Source: Flavobacteriales bacterium (GTDB lineage Bacteria > Bacteroidota > Bacteroidia > UBA10329). From it: a stretch of DNA of 19,649 nt. Of the stretch, positions 1-7,605 are shown one piece after another. Below the pieces are notes generated by a model. It did not search any database and was not told the origin of the DNA. It saw only the letters and a list, made by a program, of their open reading frames with translations. Location: positions 1 to 19,649 of the forward strand of contig DMRV01000405.1 of the NCBI GenBank assembly GCA_003456455.1. Direction: 5' to 3'. Every line of letters starts with the position of its first letter. Position 1 is the stretch's first letter. Made by a program: the position numbers and the translations under genes.

Positions 1-887
1 GTACCAATCTGCTCCGGTTTTGGAGACCAAGCACCAACATGACTTAGTAGTGCCTTCATTTTGGCAATCACTTTTGTTGGACCAAAAGCCCAACCAACGC
101 GAACTCCTGTAGCGGCAAACGCCTTGGAAATTCCATCAACATAAACGGTGTACTTCCGCATTTTTGGTCGCAACGAAACAGGATCGTAATGCTTCGTGTT
201 TCCAAGTGTTAATGCCCAATAAATTTGATCGTAGAGAACATAAAGTGGCTTCTGTCCACCTCTGCGTTTGTTTTCCTCAATAACCAAATCGCAAATCTCT
301 AGCAGCGCTTTTTTAGAATACGAAGTTCCTGTTGGATTTAATGGCGAGCATAATGCAATTAACGAAGCATCCTGAATATGTGGTCGCAGGTCATCGGCAG
401 TTGGCAAAAACTTGTTTTCGGGCTTGGTGTCTACTACAACAGGAGTGGCAAAGTTCAAATACGTGTAGTGGTTATTATTCCAACTTGGAATAGGGAAAAT
501 AACCTTATCTCCTTTGTTTACCAAGGCCCGGTAAGCAGCATAAATCAACGGGCGAGCACCTCCAGAAATTAACACATCGCTGTTGTGATATTCAAGTTCT
601 TGGCGCCTCCCAATATAATTGCTGACGGACTCCCGGAGCACCTCCATTCCATTTGCCTGCGGATAATTGGTGTGTCCAGCTTCATAAGCAGCCACAATTT
701 CGTTCAGTAAAGCTTTAGGAAGCGCATAAATCGATGGGTCAAAATCACCAATTGTAAGGTTCGTGATTTCCTCGCCTTGGGCAATGCGCGCATTTATTTC
801 GCCAGCAATTTTAATAATCTCTGAACCGACCAAATTTTCGGCCAAGTCGGAAACATCAATTGCTTGTTGTGTCAATGATTGCGTCAT
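1..887 (-). CDS. PLP-dependent aminotransferase, class I/II (3' end outside window)
   Basis: This is the N-terminal 295 codons of a fold-type I aminotransferase, aspartate/aromatic aminotransferase-like; the C-terminus lies beyond base 1. I start it at the ATG at 887-885 (MTQSLTQQAIDVS). Family landmarks in order are the N-terminal LTIGDFDP stretch, the NYPQANGMEVLRES substrate/PLP region, CSPLNPTGT (the conserved NPTG), YDQIYW with Asp about 220 that would contact the pyridine nitrogen, and DGISKAFAATGVRVGW with Lys about 255 as the Schiff-base lysine. It probably transaminates an amino acid in the cytoplasm; the substrate cannot be read from this part. It is divergent from the M28 peptidase gene, and the 167-bp gap carries an 11-bp perfect inverted repeat. 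Family assignment is firm, specificity is not. Confidence 0.93.
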   Translation of the reverse strand, partial: MTQSLTQQAIDVSDLAENLVGSEIIKIAGEINARIAQGEEITNLTIGDFDPSIYALPKALLNEIVAAYEAGHTNYPQANGMEVLRESVSNYIGRRQELEYHNSDVLISGGARPLIYAAYRALVNKGDKVIFPIPSWNNNHYTYLNFATPVVVDTKPENKFLPTADDLRPHIQDASLIALCSPLNPTGTSYSKKALLEICDLVIEENKRRGGQKPLYVLYDQIYWALTLGNTKHYDPVSLRPKMRKYTVYVDGISKAFAATGVRVGWAFGPTKVIAKMKALLSHVGAWSPKPEQIG

Positions 888-977
888 GTCAATTTTGAAA
901 AGGGGTCGCGAAGATACTTATTCTCATGCGTTGAGGTATTCCTGTCCAACGGCACCATCAAAACGGTTGGCTGGCTT

Positions 978-1007
978 TTTGGTAAACGAAGAAATACGTT
1001 TACCAAA
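978..1007. promoter_or_regulatory. Perfect 11-bp inverted repeat between divergent genes (candidate operator)
   Basis: The left arm TTTGGTAAACG (978-988) and right arm CGTTTACCAAA (997-1007) are exact reverse complements around an 8-base spacer, AAGAAATA. The element sits about 90 bp from the aminotransferase ATG and 48 bp from the peptidase ATG at 1055. No T-tract follows either arm, so a terminator is unlikely. The half-site resembles the direct repeats before the OmpA gene at 6598-6635. I infer a binding site for a dimeric regulator, or an RNA hairpin in a leader. Apart from it, the 888-1054 gap shows nothing I can name. Confidence 0.55.
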
Positions 1008-1054
1008 TGACTGCGACTCAAACAAATCTCAATTCAGGTAAATTAGCAGCCGCA

Positions 1055-2320
1055 ATGAGATACACGCTGCTTGTTTCTTTTTTATTCTCCGCCCAATTGG
1101 CAATGTCGCAAGACATGGAATATGCACGCCAAGTTTTGAACCAATTGTGTTCCGATGAACTTGCTGGACGCGGATATGTGGAAGATGGCGATAATGCAGC
1201 TGCTTACTACATCGAGCAGGAGTTTAAAGACCACGAACTGTACGCTTGGAATTTCAATTATTACCAGCCATTTATTATGCCGGTAAATACGTTTCCAGAC
1301 AAGGTGGAACTTTCGGTTGATGGAAAACCGTTAGAGGTTGGGAAGAATTTTCACGTAGAGGCAAACGCGCCTAGCGTTCGCGGTAGGTTTGAGTTGATGT
1401 ATGTGAACAAGCTGCCACAGATTGCACCTTCTGGACGAGTAATTGACAGCACTGCCAACTATAGTGGTTTTGTTGTCTTGGATGATACGCTGATTTCGCA
1501 ATTGCCTCCATCAATTAGAATGGCGTTGCTTAAAGGGTTTAAAAAAGCTGGCGCGAAAGGAATTATCCGATTATCAGACACAAAACTAACGTGGACTGTG
1601 GCAAAACAGCAAGCGCCAATTGCGCAGTTTATTGTAAAACGTGATGCGTGGATTTCGGAAGCAACAACGCTTGAGGTAAATATTAAAGCCGACTTTGACA
1701 AGAAGCATAGGACCCAGAACGTATTGGCGTTTGTTGAGGGTAGCGAAGAGCCTGACAAGTTTCTTGCTATTACCGCACATTACGACCATTTGGGTAAGAT
1801 GGGGAAGGATGTGATTTTTCGTGGAGCGAACGATAATGCAAGTGGCGTGACCATGCTTTTAAATCTCGCGAAGCATTATGCGAAGCCCGAAAATCAGCCG
1901 AAGTATTCCATCGTTTTCATTGCATTTGCTGGAGAAGAAGCAGGTCTCTTAGGTTCCATGCACTACGTTCAAAACCCAATGTTTCCGTTGAAAGACATTG
2001 AATTCCTCATCAACTTAGATATTCTCGGTACAGGCGATGAAGGAATAACCGTGGTGAACGGAGCAGTGCACACAAAGGAGTTTGAATTGCTTTCAAAAAT
2101 TAATTCTGAAAGAGAATATTTAGTAAAAGTGAAGAAGCGCGGAAAGGCTGCTATTTCCGATCATTACCCGTTTTCTGAAGCTGGTGTTCCATGTTTTTAC
2201 ATTTACACAATGGGCGGAATTCAAGCATATCATGATGTTTATGATGTGCCAGAAACGTTACCGCTTACGGAGTTTGAAGACATTTTTAGATTGCTAACTG
2301 ATTTTGTTGCAACGTACTAA
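1055..2320 (+). CDS. Secreted M28-family zinc metallopeptidase
   Basis: A 421-residue peptidase with a classic signal peptide (MRYTLLVSFLFSAQLAMSQ). The signal peptide decides the start: an in-frame ATG at 1007 would put 16 polar residues before it and would lie inside the inverted repeat. All M28 zinc and catalytic positions are present: His242 and Asp244 in HYDHLG, Asp260 in GANDNASG, Glu294-Glu295 in GEEAG, Asp322 in LINLDILG and His370 in SDHYPF. Residues of about 120-220 form an extra region before the catalytic core that resembles a PA-like insert. The family are aminopeptidases or carboxypeptidases with a co-catalytic zinc pair; the protein is likely periplasmic or outer-membrane associated. 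Its stop TAA overlaps the rsmI ATG by one base, so it should be cotranscribed with rsmI. Confidence 0.93.
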   Translation: MRYTLLVSFLFSAQLAMSQDMEYARQVLNQLCSDELAGRGYVEDGDNAAAYYIEQEFKDHELYAWNFNYYQPFIMPVNTFPDKVELSVDGKPLEVGKNFHVEANAPSVRGRFELMYVNKLPQIAPSGRVIDSTANYSGFVVLDDTLISQLPPSIRMALLKGFKKAGAKGIIRLSDTKLTWTVAKQQAPIAQFIVKRDAWISEATTLEVNIKADFDKKHRTQNVLAFVEGSEEPDKFLAITAHYDHLGKMGKDVIFRGANDNASGVTMLLNLAKHYAKPENQPKYSIVFIAFAGEEAGLLGSMHYVQNPMFPLKDIEFLINLDILGTGDEGITVVNGAVHTKEFELLSKINSEREYLVKVKKRGKAAISDHYPFSEAGVPCFYIYTMGGIQAYHDVYDVPETLPLTEFEDIFRLLTDFVATY

Positions 2321-2988
2321 TGGGGAAGCTTTTTGTAGTACCAACACCAATCGGCAATTTGGAAGATATGACCTTCCGCGCCATCAATATGTTAAAGGAT
2401 GCGGACCATATTTTGGCTGAGGATACACGTACCTCAGGCAAGCTGATGAAGCATTATGAAATTGGCACGCCAATGAGCGCATTTCATCTCAATAACGAAC
2501 ATAAGGTTGTTGCTCGTTGGGTGGATGCTTTGAATGCTGGACAAACAATTGCTTTGGTAAGTGATGCTGGAACACCAGCTATTTCAGACCCTGGATTTCT
2601 TCTTGTTCGCGAAGCGATAAAACAAGGAAACGAGGTAATTACGCTGCCTGGTTCAACGGCATTTGTGCCAGCCTTGGTTAATAGTGGTTTGCCTTGCGAG
2701 AAGTTCTACTACGAAGGTTTTTTGCCCCATAAAAAAGGCCGTGCTACCCGTATAGCAGATATAGTTCAACGCAAAGAAACTTGTGTATTGTACGAAAGTC
2801 CGCACCGCATTTTGAAAACACTAAGTCAATTGCTGGAGGCTGCTGGTTCAGAACGAATTGTGTCTATTTCGCGGGAAATAAGTAAGCTGCACGAAGAAAC
2901 TGTGCGCGGAACTATTCCTGAGGTGATTAAATATTACGAGAACAATCCAATCAAAGGCGAGTTTGTGTTGGTGCTTCAAGGCAGCTAG
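2320..2988 (+). CDS. rsmI: 16S rRNA (cytidine-1402-2'-O)-methyltransferase RsmI
   Basis: A 222-residue SAM-dependent methylase of the tetrapyrrole-methylase fold that 2'-O-methylates C1402 in the 16S rRNA decoding centre. Diagnostic stretches are VVPTPIGNLEDMTFRA at the N-terminus, AEDTRTSGKLMKHY (33-46), VSDAGTPAISDPG (80-92), LPGSTAFVPALVNSGLP, GFLPHKKGRATR, YESPHRI and REISKLHEETVRGT. It is about 60 residues shorter than the E. coli protein and lacks the C-terminal helical extension, which I recall as usual in Bacteroidota, so this is not a truncation. The start is fixed by the TAATG overlap with the upstream peptidase gene, implying translational coupling. A 71-bp gap without an obvious terminator follows. 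Confidence 0.96.
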   Translation: MGKLFVVPTPIGNLEDMTFRAINMLKDADHILAEDTRTSGKLMKHYEIGTPMSAFHLNNEHKVVARWVDALNAGQTIALVSDAGTPAISDPGFLLVREAIKQGNEVITLPGSTAFVPALVNSGLPCEKFYYEGFLPHKKGRATRIADIVQRKETCVLYESPHRILKTLSQLLEAAGSERIVSISREISKLHEETVRGTIPEVIKYYENNPIKGEFVLVLQGS

Positions 2989-3059
2989 TCAAAAGTCTTT
3001 CCTATTTGTTTCGGGTTTCAAATTTTTGAGTTTACCCATGCCGTTATTGAGTGGAGCGA

Positions 3060-3488
3060 ATGCCATTTTTAAATACGTTTGCACACGTGAGAAAAGACAT
3101 ACATATTCCGAAGGTTGAGGGTGTTTCAATGGCAGTTGTCAAGGAAACCGATAATGTAGATGCCGAATGGGGCGTTTACCTCATTAACCACAAAACCGTT
3201 GAGCTGAAAAACATCATTGTAGCTTCCAAAGGCTATGGAAATATTAATGATGAGGAAATAAAGACCTCAACGTTACGTCATTTCCATGATGAAGTTGGTG
3301 CAAACTCCTTTCAGAAGATTGAGAAGATTATGCCTGATGTGTTTGGTTTAAACAACGAATACATGCTTACTTTTTACATCGATGGAGTGATTCATGATCG
3401 CAAGTATATTTTTGTTCCTGACAGCGTGTTGGAAGACAACCTCATTCAAATACCTTTGGTAGAACGACCAGGAATTCTGATTCGCTAA
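3060..3488 (+). CDS. Conserved hypothetical protein of Bacteroidota
   Basis: A 142-residue soluble protein with no signal peptide or membrane helix. I choose the ATG at 3060; a GTG at 3051 in the same frame would add three residues (145 in total). The core begins KDIHIPKVEGVSMAVVKE and continues with WGVYLINHKTVELKNIIVASKGYG, a TSTLRHF segment and a LNNEYMLTFYIDG strand region. I recall very similar proteins across flavobacteria, sometimes mislabelled as phenylalanyl-tRNA synthetase alpha subunit; nothing here looks like a synthetase. Alternating hydrophobic strands suggest a small beta-rich fold. It ends two bases before the exonuclease start, so the two are likely cotranscribed and cotranslated. 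Function unknown. Confidence 0.8.
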   Translation: MPFLNTFAHVRKDIHIPKVEGVSMAVVKETDNVDAEWGVYLINHKTVELKNIIVASKGYGNINDEEIKTSTLRHFHDEVGANSFQKIEKIMPDVFGLNNEYMLTFYIDGVIHDRKYIFVPDSVLEDNLIQIPLVERPGILIR

Positions 3489-3490
3489 TC

Positions 3491-4210
3491 ATGTTGCTTC
3501 ATCTCGATCTTACCAAAATTTTGTTTCTCGACATCGAGACCGTTCCGCAATATTCGGATTACAAGAAGTTGGATGAGACAACAACAGCGCTATGGGACGA
3601 CAAGGCAGGCAAACTTTCGCGCCAAGAACAAACGGGCGAAGAGATGTACGAACGCGCTGGAATCTATGCTGAATTTGGAAAGATTATCTGCATTTCGGTT
3701 GGTGGTTTCAAGCTGCGAGAAGGCGGGAAAATGGAGTTCAGACTTCATTCATACTATGGTGATGATGAGGTGCTTTTGCTCCGCGAATTCGGTGAAATGC
3801 TGAACAATCATTATAATGCTCCAAACCATCTTTTGTGTGGTCACAATGGTAAAGAGTTCGATTTTCCATACATCGCTCGGAGAATGATTATCAACAGAAT
3901 TCCGATTCCGAAGATTTTGAATATGGTTGGTAAAAAGCCATGGGAAGTGCAGCATTTGGATACGATGGAGATGTGGAAATTTGGGGATTGGAAAAGCTAC
4001 ACTTCACTTAAATTGTTGACTCATGTTTTGGATGTTCCAACTCCCAAAACAGATATTGAAGGAAAAGATGTGGCGCGCGTTTATTATGAAGAAAATGACC
4101 TAGACCGCATTGAACAATACTGCAAGCGTGATACCTTGGCGGTAGCTCAGTTGTTACTTCGATTTAGAGGAGAAGAAATTCTAGATGATGACCAAATAAT
4201 AGGATTATGA
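3491..4210 (+). CDS. Predicted DEDDy 3'-5' exonuclease (PolB-exonuclease-like)
   Basis: A 239-residue RNase H-fold exonuclease resembling the predicted PolB-like 3'-5' exonuclease family. The four acidic residues and the tyrosine of the DEDDy class are visible: Asp14 and Glu16 in FLDIET (Exo I), Asp124 in GHNGKEFDFPYI (Exo II), and Tyr210 with Asp214 in YCKRD (Exo III, the YX3D form). These positions would bind two metal ions for phosphodiester hydrolysis. No polymerase domain is attached and there is no signal peptide, so a cytoplasmic role in DNA or RNA trimming or repair is likely. It follows the conserved small protein by 2 bp and its stop overlaps the next start as ATGA. The class is secure; the physiological substrate is unknown. 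Confidence 0.88.
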   Translation: MLLHLDLTKILFLDIETVPQYSDYKKLDETTTALWDDKAGKLSRQEQTGEEMYERAGIYAEFGKIICISVGGFKLREGGKMEFRLHSYYGDDEVLLLREFGEMLNNHYNAPNHLLCGHNGKEFDFPYIARRMIINRIPIPKILNMVGKKPWEVQHLDTMEMWKFGDWKSYTSLKLLTHVLDVPTPKTDIEGKDVARVYYEENDLDRIEQYCKRDTLAVAQLLLRFRGEEILDDDQIIGL

Positions 4211-4692
4211 GAACGGTTTTGTGCATCGCGCTAGCTTTTACGCTCTTTTCATGTGGTTCTAAACCAGATGTGTTGATGCCGATTATGGGCGAAGGAAATG
4301 CACACTTTAGGGGTAATTCTATCGGAGATAGCTACGAGAAAGTGCTGAAAGGTGCAGCAAAAGATAATCCGACTTCGACTGAAACTGGCGTGCTCAACTG
4401 CGAATTCAAAGCGGAAGAGTCTGAACTTTTGGTTCGCTATGAGTTTGATCAAGAAAAACTTTACGCCATTCAGGCCGATATTTTCTTTCCTGATTCTTTA
4501 AAACTCAACGCGTTTGAAGAATCATTGATTAATCAATACAATTTGGCTTACGGAGAAGTGGATGAAGATGGAGGCTTCCTCGTTTGGCAACATCGCCATT
4601 CAGGTGCAGAATTGGAGTTTAGCTTGGCTGATGAAAGCATCGAGTTTGGACAACCAAAGCTCTCTCTCACTATTTATAATTTTGGTAACTGA
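4207..4692 (+). CDS. Small lipoprotein, function unknown
   Basis: A 161-residue protein with a lipoprotein signal peptide, MRTVLCIALAFTLFSCGS; Cys16 is the predicted lipidated residue in an LFSC lipobox. The start is set by the 4-base ATGA overlap with the exonuclease. The mature part is acidic and beta-rich, with a GNSIGDSYEKVLKGA segment, an LLVRYEF strand and a C-terminal LEFSLADES stretch. I do not recognise a named family. The layout suggests a small outer-membrane-anchored protein facing the periplasm. The ABC ATPase starts 12 bp downstream, so it is probably in the same transcript, though no functional link is evident. Confidence 0.8.
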   Translation: MRTVLCIALAFTLFSCGSKPDVLMPIMGEGNAHFRGNSIGDSYEKVLKGAAKDNPTSTETGVLNCEFKAEESELLVRYEFDQEKLYAIQADIFFPDSLKLNAFEESLINQYNLAYGEVDEDGGFLVWQHRHSGAELEFSLADESIEFGQPKLSLTIYNFGN

Positions 4693-4704
4693 TTTTAGAA
4701 GCGC

Positions 4705-6519
4705 ATGTCAGATAGAAAATTGTTGGAAATAAAAAATCTCGTTACGGAATTTCGCACGGATGGAGAAGTGATGAAGGCTGTGAATGATGTGAGTTTTACA
4801 CTCAATCGTGGAGAAACCATTGGTATTGTTGGTGAATCTGGTTCTGGAAAATCCGTTACATCCCTTTCGGTAATGCGATTGATTCCTAATCCTCCAGGAA
4901 CGATTTCTGGTGGTGAAATTCTGTTTCACAAAGACGAAAACTCTTCGGTTGATTTGGTGAAACTCAACGAGAAAGACATGCGCGCCATTCGTGGGAATGA
5001 CATCGCCATGATTTTTCAGGAACCGATGACTTCGTTGAATCCTGTTTTTACCTGCGGTGATCAAGTGATGGAAGCGATTTTGCTGCACCAGAAGGTGAAT
5101 AAGAAAGAAGCAAAGGCGAAAACGATTGCTCTTTTTAAAGAAGTTCAGTTACCTCGTCCTGAATCAATTTTTGACCAGTATCCGCATCAAATTTCTGGTG
5201 GGCAGAAACAGCGTGTGATGATTGCGATGGCAATGAGTTGCAATCCGAGTATTCTGATTGCTGATGAGCCGACCACCGCACTAGATGTAACCGTTCAACA
5301 GACCATTCTCGATTTGATGCTGAAACTTCAGCGAGAGAAAGACATGGGCATCATGTTCATTACGCACGACCTCGGTGTAATTGCCGAATTAGCCGATAAG
5401 GTTGTGGTTATGTACAAAGGAAAAATTGTAGAGCAAGGTCCCGTTTTGGAAATTTTCAGTAATCCGAAACACCCGTACACAAAAGGGTTATTGGCTTGTC
5501 GTCCACCGTTGGATGTGCGTTTGAAGCGACTGCCGGTTGTTTCTGATTTCATGAAAATAAATGACGCTGGTGAGATTGAAGAAATCGCTCAAACGGTGAC
5601 GGAAGCAACTCAGAAAGAGATAGAAACTGATGCAGAAAGAGAACAAGCGCACAAGGAAATGTACTCGAAAGAGCCGGTTCTTCAGATTAAAAACCTGAAA
5701 ACGTATTTTCCTCTCAAAACAAATTTCTTCGGAAAAGTGACGGAGGAAGTAAAGGCGGTTGATGATGTAACGTTTGATGTGTATCCGGGGGAAACGCTTG
5801 GCTTAGTAGGCGAGTCGGGTTGTGGTAAAACCACACTCGGAAGAACGGTTTTGAGATTAGTTGACCCAACCAGCGGGGAAGTAATTTTTAAAGGCCAGCC
5901 ACTTCATTCAATGACTACGAAAGAATTGACTGATGTGCGAAAGGACATTCAAATCATCTTTCAGGATCCGTATTCATCCCTAAACCCGAGAATTACAGTT
6001 GGTGATGCGATTATGGAACCTATGCAGGTTCATAAACTGTATGCAAACGACAAGGAGCGTAAGGAAAAAGTGCACGAATTGCTGGAGCGAGTTGGAATGC
6101 TTCCAGAGCATTTTTACCGCTATCCGCATGAGTTCTCTGGTGGCCAGCGACAACGAATCTGCATTGCGCGTGCGTTGGCTTTACGTCCGCGTTTCATTAT
6201 TTGCGATGAGTCTGTTTCTGCACTGGATGTTTCTGTTCAAGCACAGGTACTTAACCTATTGAACGAACTGAAACGCGACTTCGATTTCACTTATATCTTT
6301 ATCTCCCACGACCTCTCTGTTGTAAAATTCATGAGCGACCGAATGGTTGTAATGAACCAAGGTGTTGTGGAGGAAATGGGCGATGCTGATCAGATTTATT
6401 CAAATCCGCAAACAGAATACACCAAGAAGCTAATTGCTGCCATTCCGAAGGGAAGATTGGAAGATATTGAAGCTTCCATCAAAGAAAAGCAGGAGTGGAA
6501 AAAAGGTGTTGAAGCGTGA
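4705..6519 (+). CDS. Duplicated ABC transporter ATPase, oligopeptide/dipeptide type (DppD-DppF fusion)
   Basis: A 604-residue protein with two complete nucleotide-binding domains, organised like GsiA or YejF. Domain 1 has Walker A GESGSGKS (43-50), signature ISGGQKQR (from 163) and Walker B ILIADEPTTALD (Asp187, Glu188). Domain 2 has Walker A GESGCGKT (369-376), signature FSGGQRQR (477-484) and Walker B FIICDESVSALD (Asp501, catalytic Glu502). Each domain ends with the oligopeptide-transporter-type tail (NPKHPYTKGLLACRP and NPQTEYTKKLIAAIP). It should energise import of peptides or similar solutes at the inner membrane. The Pro-to-Ser change in the second DEP/DES is, as I recall, common in Bacteroidota. 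No permease or binding-protein gene is in the window, so its partners are encoded elsewhere. Confidence 0.95.
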   Translation: MSDRKLLEIKNLVTEFRTDGEVMKAVNDVSFTLNRGETIGIVGESGSGKSVTSLSVMRLIPNPPGTISGGEILFHKDENSSVDLVKLNEKDMRAIRGNDIAMIFQEPMTSLNPVFTCGDQVMEAILLHQKVNKKEAKAKTIALFKEVQLPRPESIFDQYPHQISGGQKQRVMIAMAMSCNPSILIADEPTTALDVTVQQTILDLMLKLQREKDMGIMFITHDLGVIAELADKVVVMYKGKIVEQGPVLEIFSNPKHPYTKGLLACRPPLDVRLKRLPVVSDFMKINDAGEIEEIAQTVTEATQKEIETDAEREQAHKEMYSKEPVLQIKNLKTYFPLKTNFFGKVTEEVKAVDDVTFDVYPGETLGLVGESGCGKTTLGRTVLRLVDPTSGEVIFKGQPLHSMTTKELTDVRKDIQIIFQDPYSSLNPRITVGDAIMEPMQVHKLYANDKERKEKVHELLERVGMLPEHFYRYPHEFSGGQRQRICIARALALRPRFIICDESVSALDVSVQAQVLNLLNELKRDFDFTYIFISHDLSVVKFMSDRMVVMNQGVVEEMGDADQIYSNPQTEYTKKLIAAIPKGRLEDIEASIKEKQEWKKGVEA

Positions 6520-6597
6520 TGCGCAGTTTGTAAACATTTTTCCGTTAAAAATTCCCAACTAGTCCAACATGCGCTAGGTTGTTGCGTTATACATTCG

Positions 6598-6635
6598 CGT
6601 CAACCAAATACGTCAACCAAATACGTTAACCCAAT
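6598..6635 (+). repeat. Three 13-bp tandem units directly before the OmpA lipoprotein gene
   Basis: Units CGTCAACCAAATA (6598-6610), CGTCAACCAAATA (6611-6623) and CGTTAACCCAATT (6624-6636; the final T at 6636 abuts the ATG) follow without gaps; the first two are identical and the third differs at a few positions. The array ends at the ATG at 6637. A TACATTCG sequence (6590-6597), one mismatch from the Bacteroidota TAnnTTTG box, precedes it immediately, which would put the array in the transcript leader; that reading is weak because no good -33 TTG is spaced for it. The rest of the 6520-6636 gap shows nothing else. Confidence 0.7.
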
Positions 6636-6636
6636 T

Positions 6637-7488
6637 ATGAAACAATTAGCAATTCTTGCAATGTCTGTGCTGCTTCTTAGCAGTTGCGTTGCAACAAAAA
6701 AGCATACGGCTTTAAGCGACCAATATGTTGGTCTAAAGGACATGTATGAGAAGAACCAAAATGTTCTTGGTCGTACGCAGCGCGAACTTATATCGCTTAA
6801 AAAACAAGCTGAAAGAGACAGTATTGAATTGGCTCGACTTCGCGGTCAGACGGATCGCCTGATTAACAACATGGGCGATATGGCTACGCTTTCTAAGAAA
6901 GAAGCCGAGAACTTAGAGAAATCGTTAGAGAAGATTAACGAGAAAGACAAGCAGATTAGAAGCATGCAAGACGCAATAGACCGAAAGGATTCTGTCACAT
7001 TTGCTCTCGTCACAAGCATCAAAGGAGTTATCGGAAATTTGGATGATGAAGACATCCAAATCAAAGTTGACAAGGGAGCGGTTTTCGTTTCTATTTCAGA
7101 TAAGTTTCTCTTTAAAAGCGGAAGTTTCCGCTTAAATAGCAATGCGATGAATGTCATTTCTAAAGTGGCTAAAATCCTAAAAGCAAAGCCTGATTTTGAG
7201 GTAATGATTGAAGGGCACACCGATAATGTATCGTACAGAAAAGGAGACCTGGAAGACAACTGGGATTTAAGCACAAAACGCGCCACTTCTATAGTTCGTG
7301 TTCTGCAGAACGATTTTGAAATTGACCCAGCTAGAATGACTGCTGCCGGACGCGCTGAATACGTTCCTATTTCCGAAAACGAAACGGCTGAAGGTCGCGC
7401 GGTTAACCGTAGAACGCGCATCATCATTCTTCCTAAACTAGATCAGTTTTACGGAATGATCGAAGAAGGCTTAAAAGAAGCGGAATAG
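6637..7488 (+). CDS. OmpA-family lipoprotein with coiled-coil stalk
   Basis: A 283-residue envelope protein. A lipoprotein signal (MKQLAILAMSVLLLSSC, lipidated Cys17) is followed by a highly charged, heptad-like helical region at about 40-125, predicted coiled coil, then a C-terminal OmpA/Pal peptidoglycan-binding domain from about 145. Key OmpA-domain signs are FLFKSGSFRLN (157-167), IEGHTDN (191-197), the LSTKRA segment at 211-216, AAGRAEYVP and the C-terminal NRRTRI (258-263). It should anchor in the outer membrane and bind the peptidoglycan stem peptide across the periplasm. It has its own 117-bp leader with the 13-bp tandem repeats and a hairpin terminator behind it, so it is probably monocistronic. 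Confidence 0.92.
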   Translation: MKQLAILAMSVLLLSSCVATKKHTALSDQYVGLKDMYEKNQNVLGRTQRELISLKKQAERDSIELARLRGQTDRLINNMGDMATLSKKEAENLEKSLEKINEKDKQIRSMQDAIDRKDSVTFALVTSIKGVIGNLDDEDIQIKVDKGAVFVSISDKFLFKSGSFRLNSNAMNVISKVAKILKAKPDFEVMIEGHTDNVSYRKGDLEDNWDLSTKRATSIVRVLQNDFEIDPARMTAAGRAEYVPISENETAEGRAVNRRTRIIILPKLDQFYGMIEEGLKEAE

Positions 7489-7511
7489 GCTAAAGAAATA
7501 TTGGTTTAATG

Positions 7512-7545
7512 AAAGGGCGGAGGTTAACTCCGCTCTTTCTATTTA
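7512..7545 (+). terminator. Rho-independent terminator after the OmpA lipoprotein gene
   Basis: AAAGGGCGGAG (7512-7522) pairs with CTCCGCTCTTT (7528-7538) through 11 base pairs including one G-U wobble, closing a 5-base GTTAA loop. The 3' arm ends in TTT and is followed by CTATTT, an interrupted T-rich tail. It lies 24 bases after the stop at 7488 and insulates the downstream MFS gene. Confidence 0.75.
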
Positions 7546-7584
7546 AAAACAAGAACAAATCTTAACGAGAGAGGTTACGATTCA

Positions 7585-7605
7585 ATGCAGACCTTAGCGG
7601 CTTAA
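7585..7605 (+). other. Possible six-codon leader ORF overlapping the MFS start
   Basis: ATG CAG ACC TTA GCG GCT TAA encodes MQTLAA. Its stop overlaps the MFS ATG as TAATG, the same junction used between the M28 peptidase gene and rsmI. It could couple translation of the transporter, but a frame this short can arise by chance and no other evidence supports it. Confidence 0.2.

Noticed and set aside
3051..3059. GTG start for the conserved hypothetical protein
   Set aside because: An ATG three codons downstream is available and the conserved core begins later, so the ATG at 3060 is preferred.
4708..5088. 126-codon minus-strand frame inside the ABC ATPase gene
   Set aside because: It lies opposite the first Walker A domain; composition is that of an out-of-frame shadow.
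6846..7427. Long open frame on the minus strand (193 codons) inside the OmpA lipoprotein gene
   Set aside because: It is antisense to a gene with clear lipobox and OmpA motifs, its translation is Ser/Leu-rich without family features, and it has no start context.
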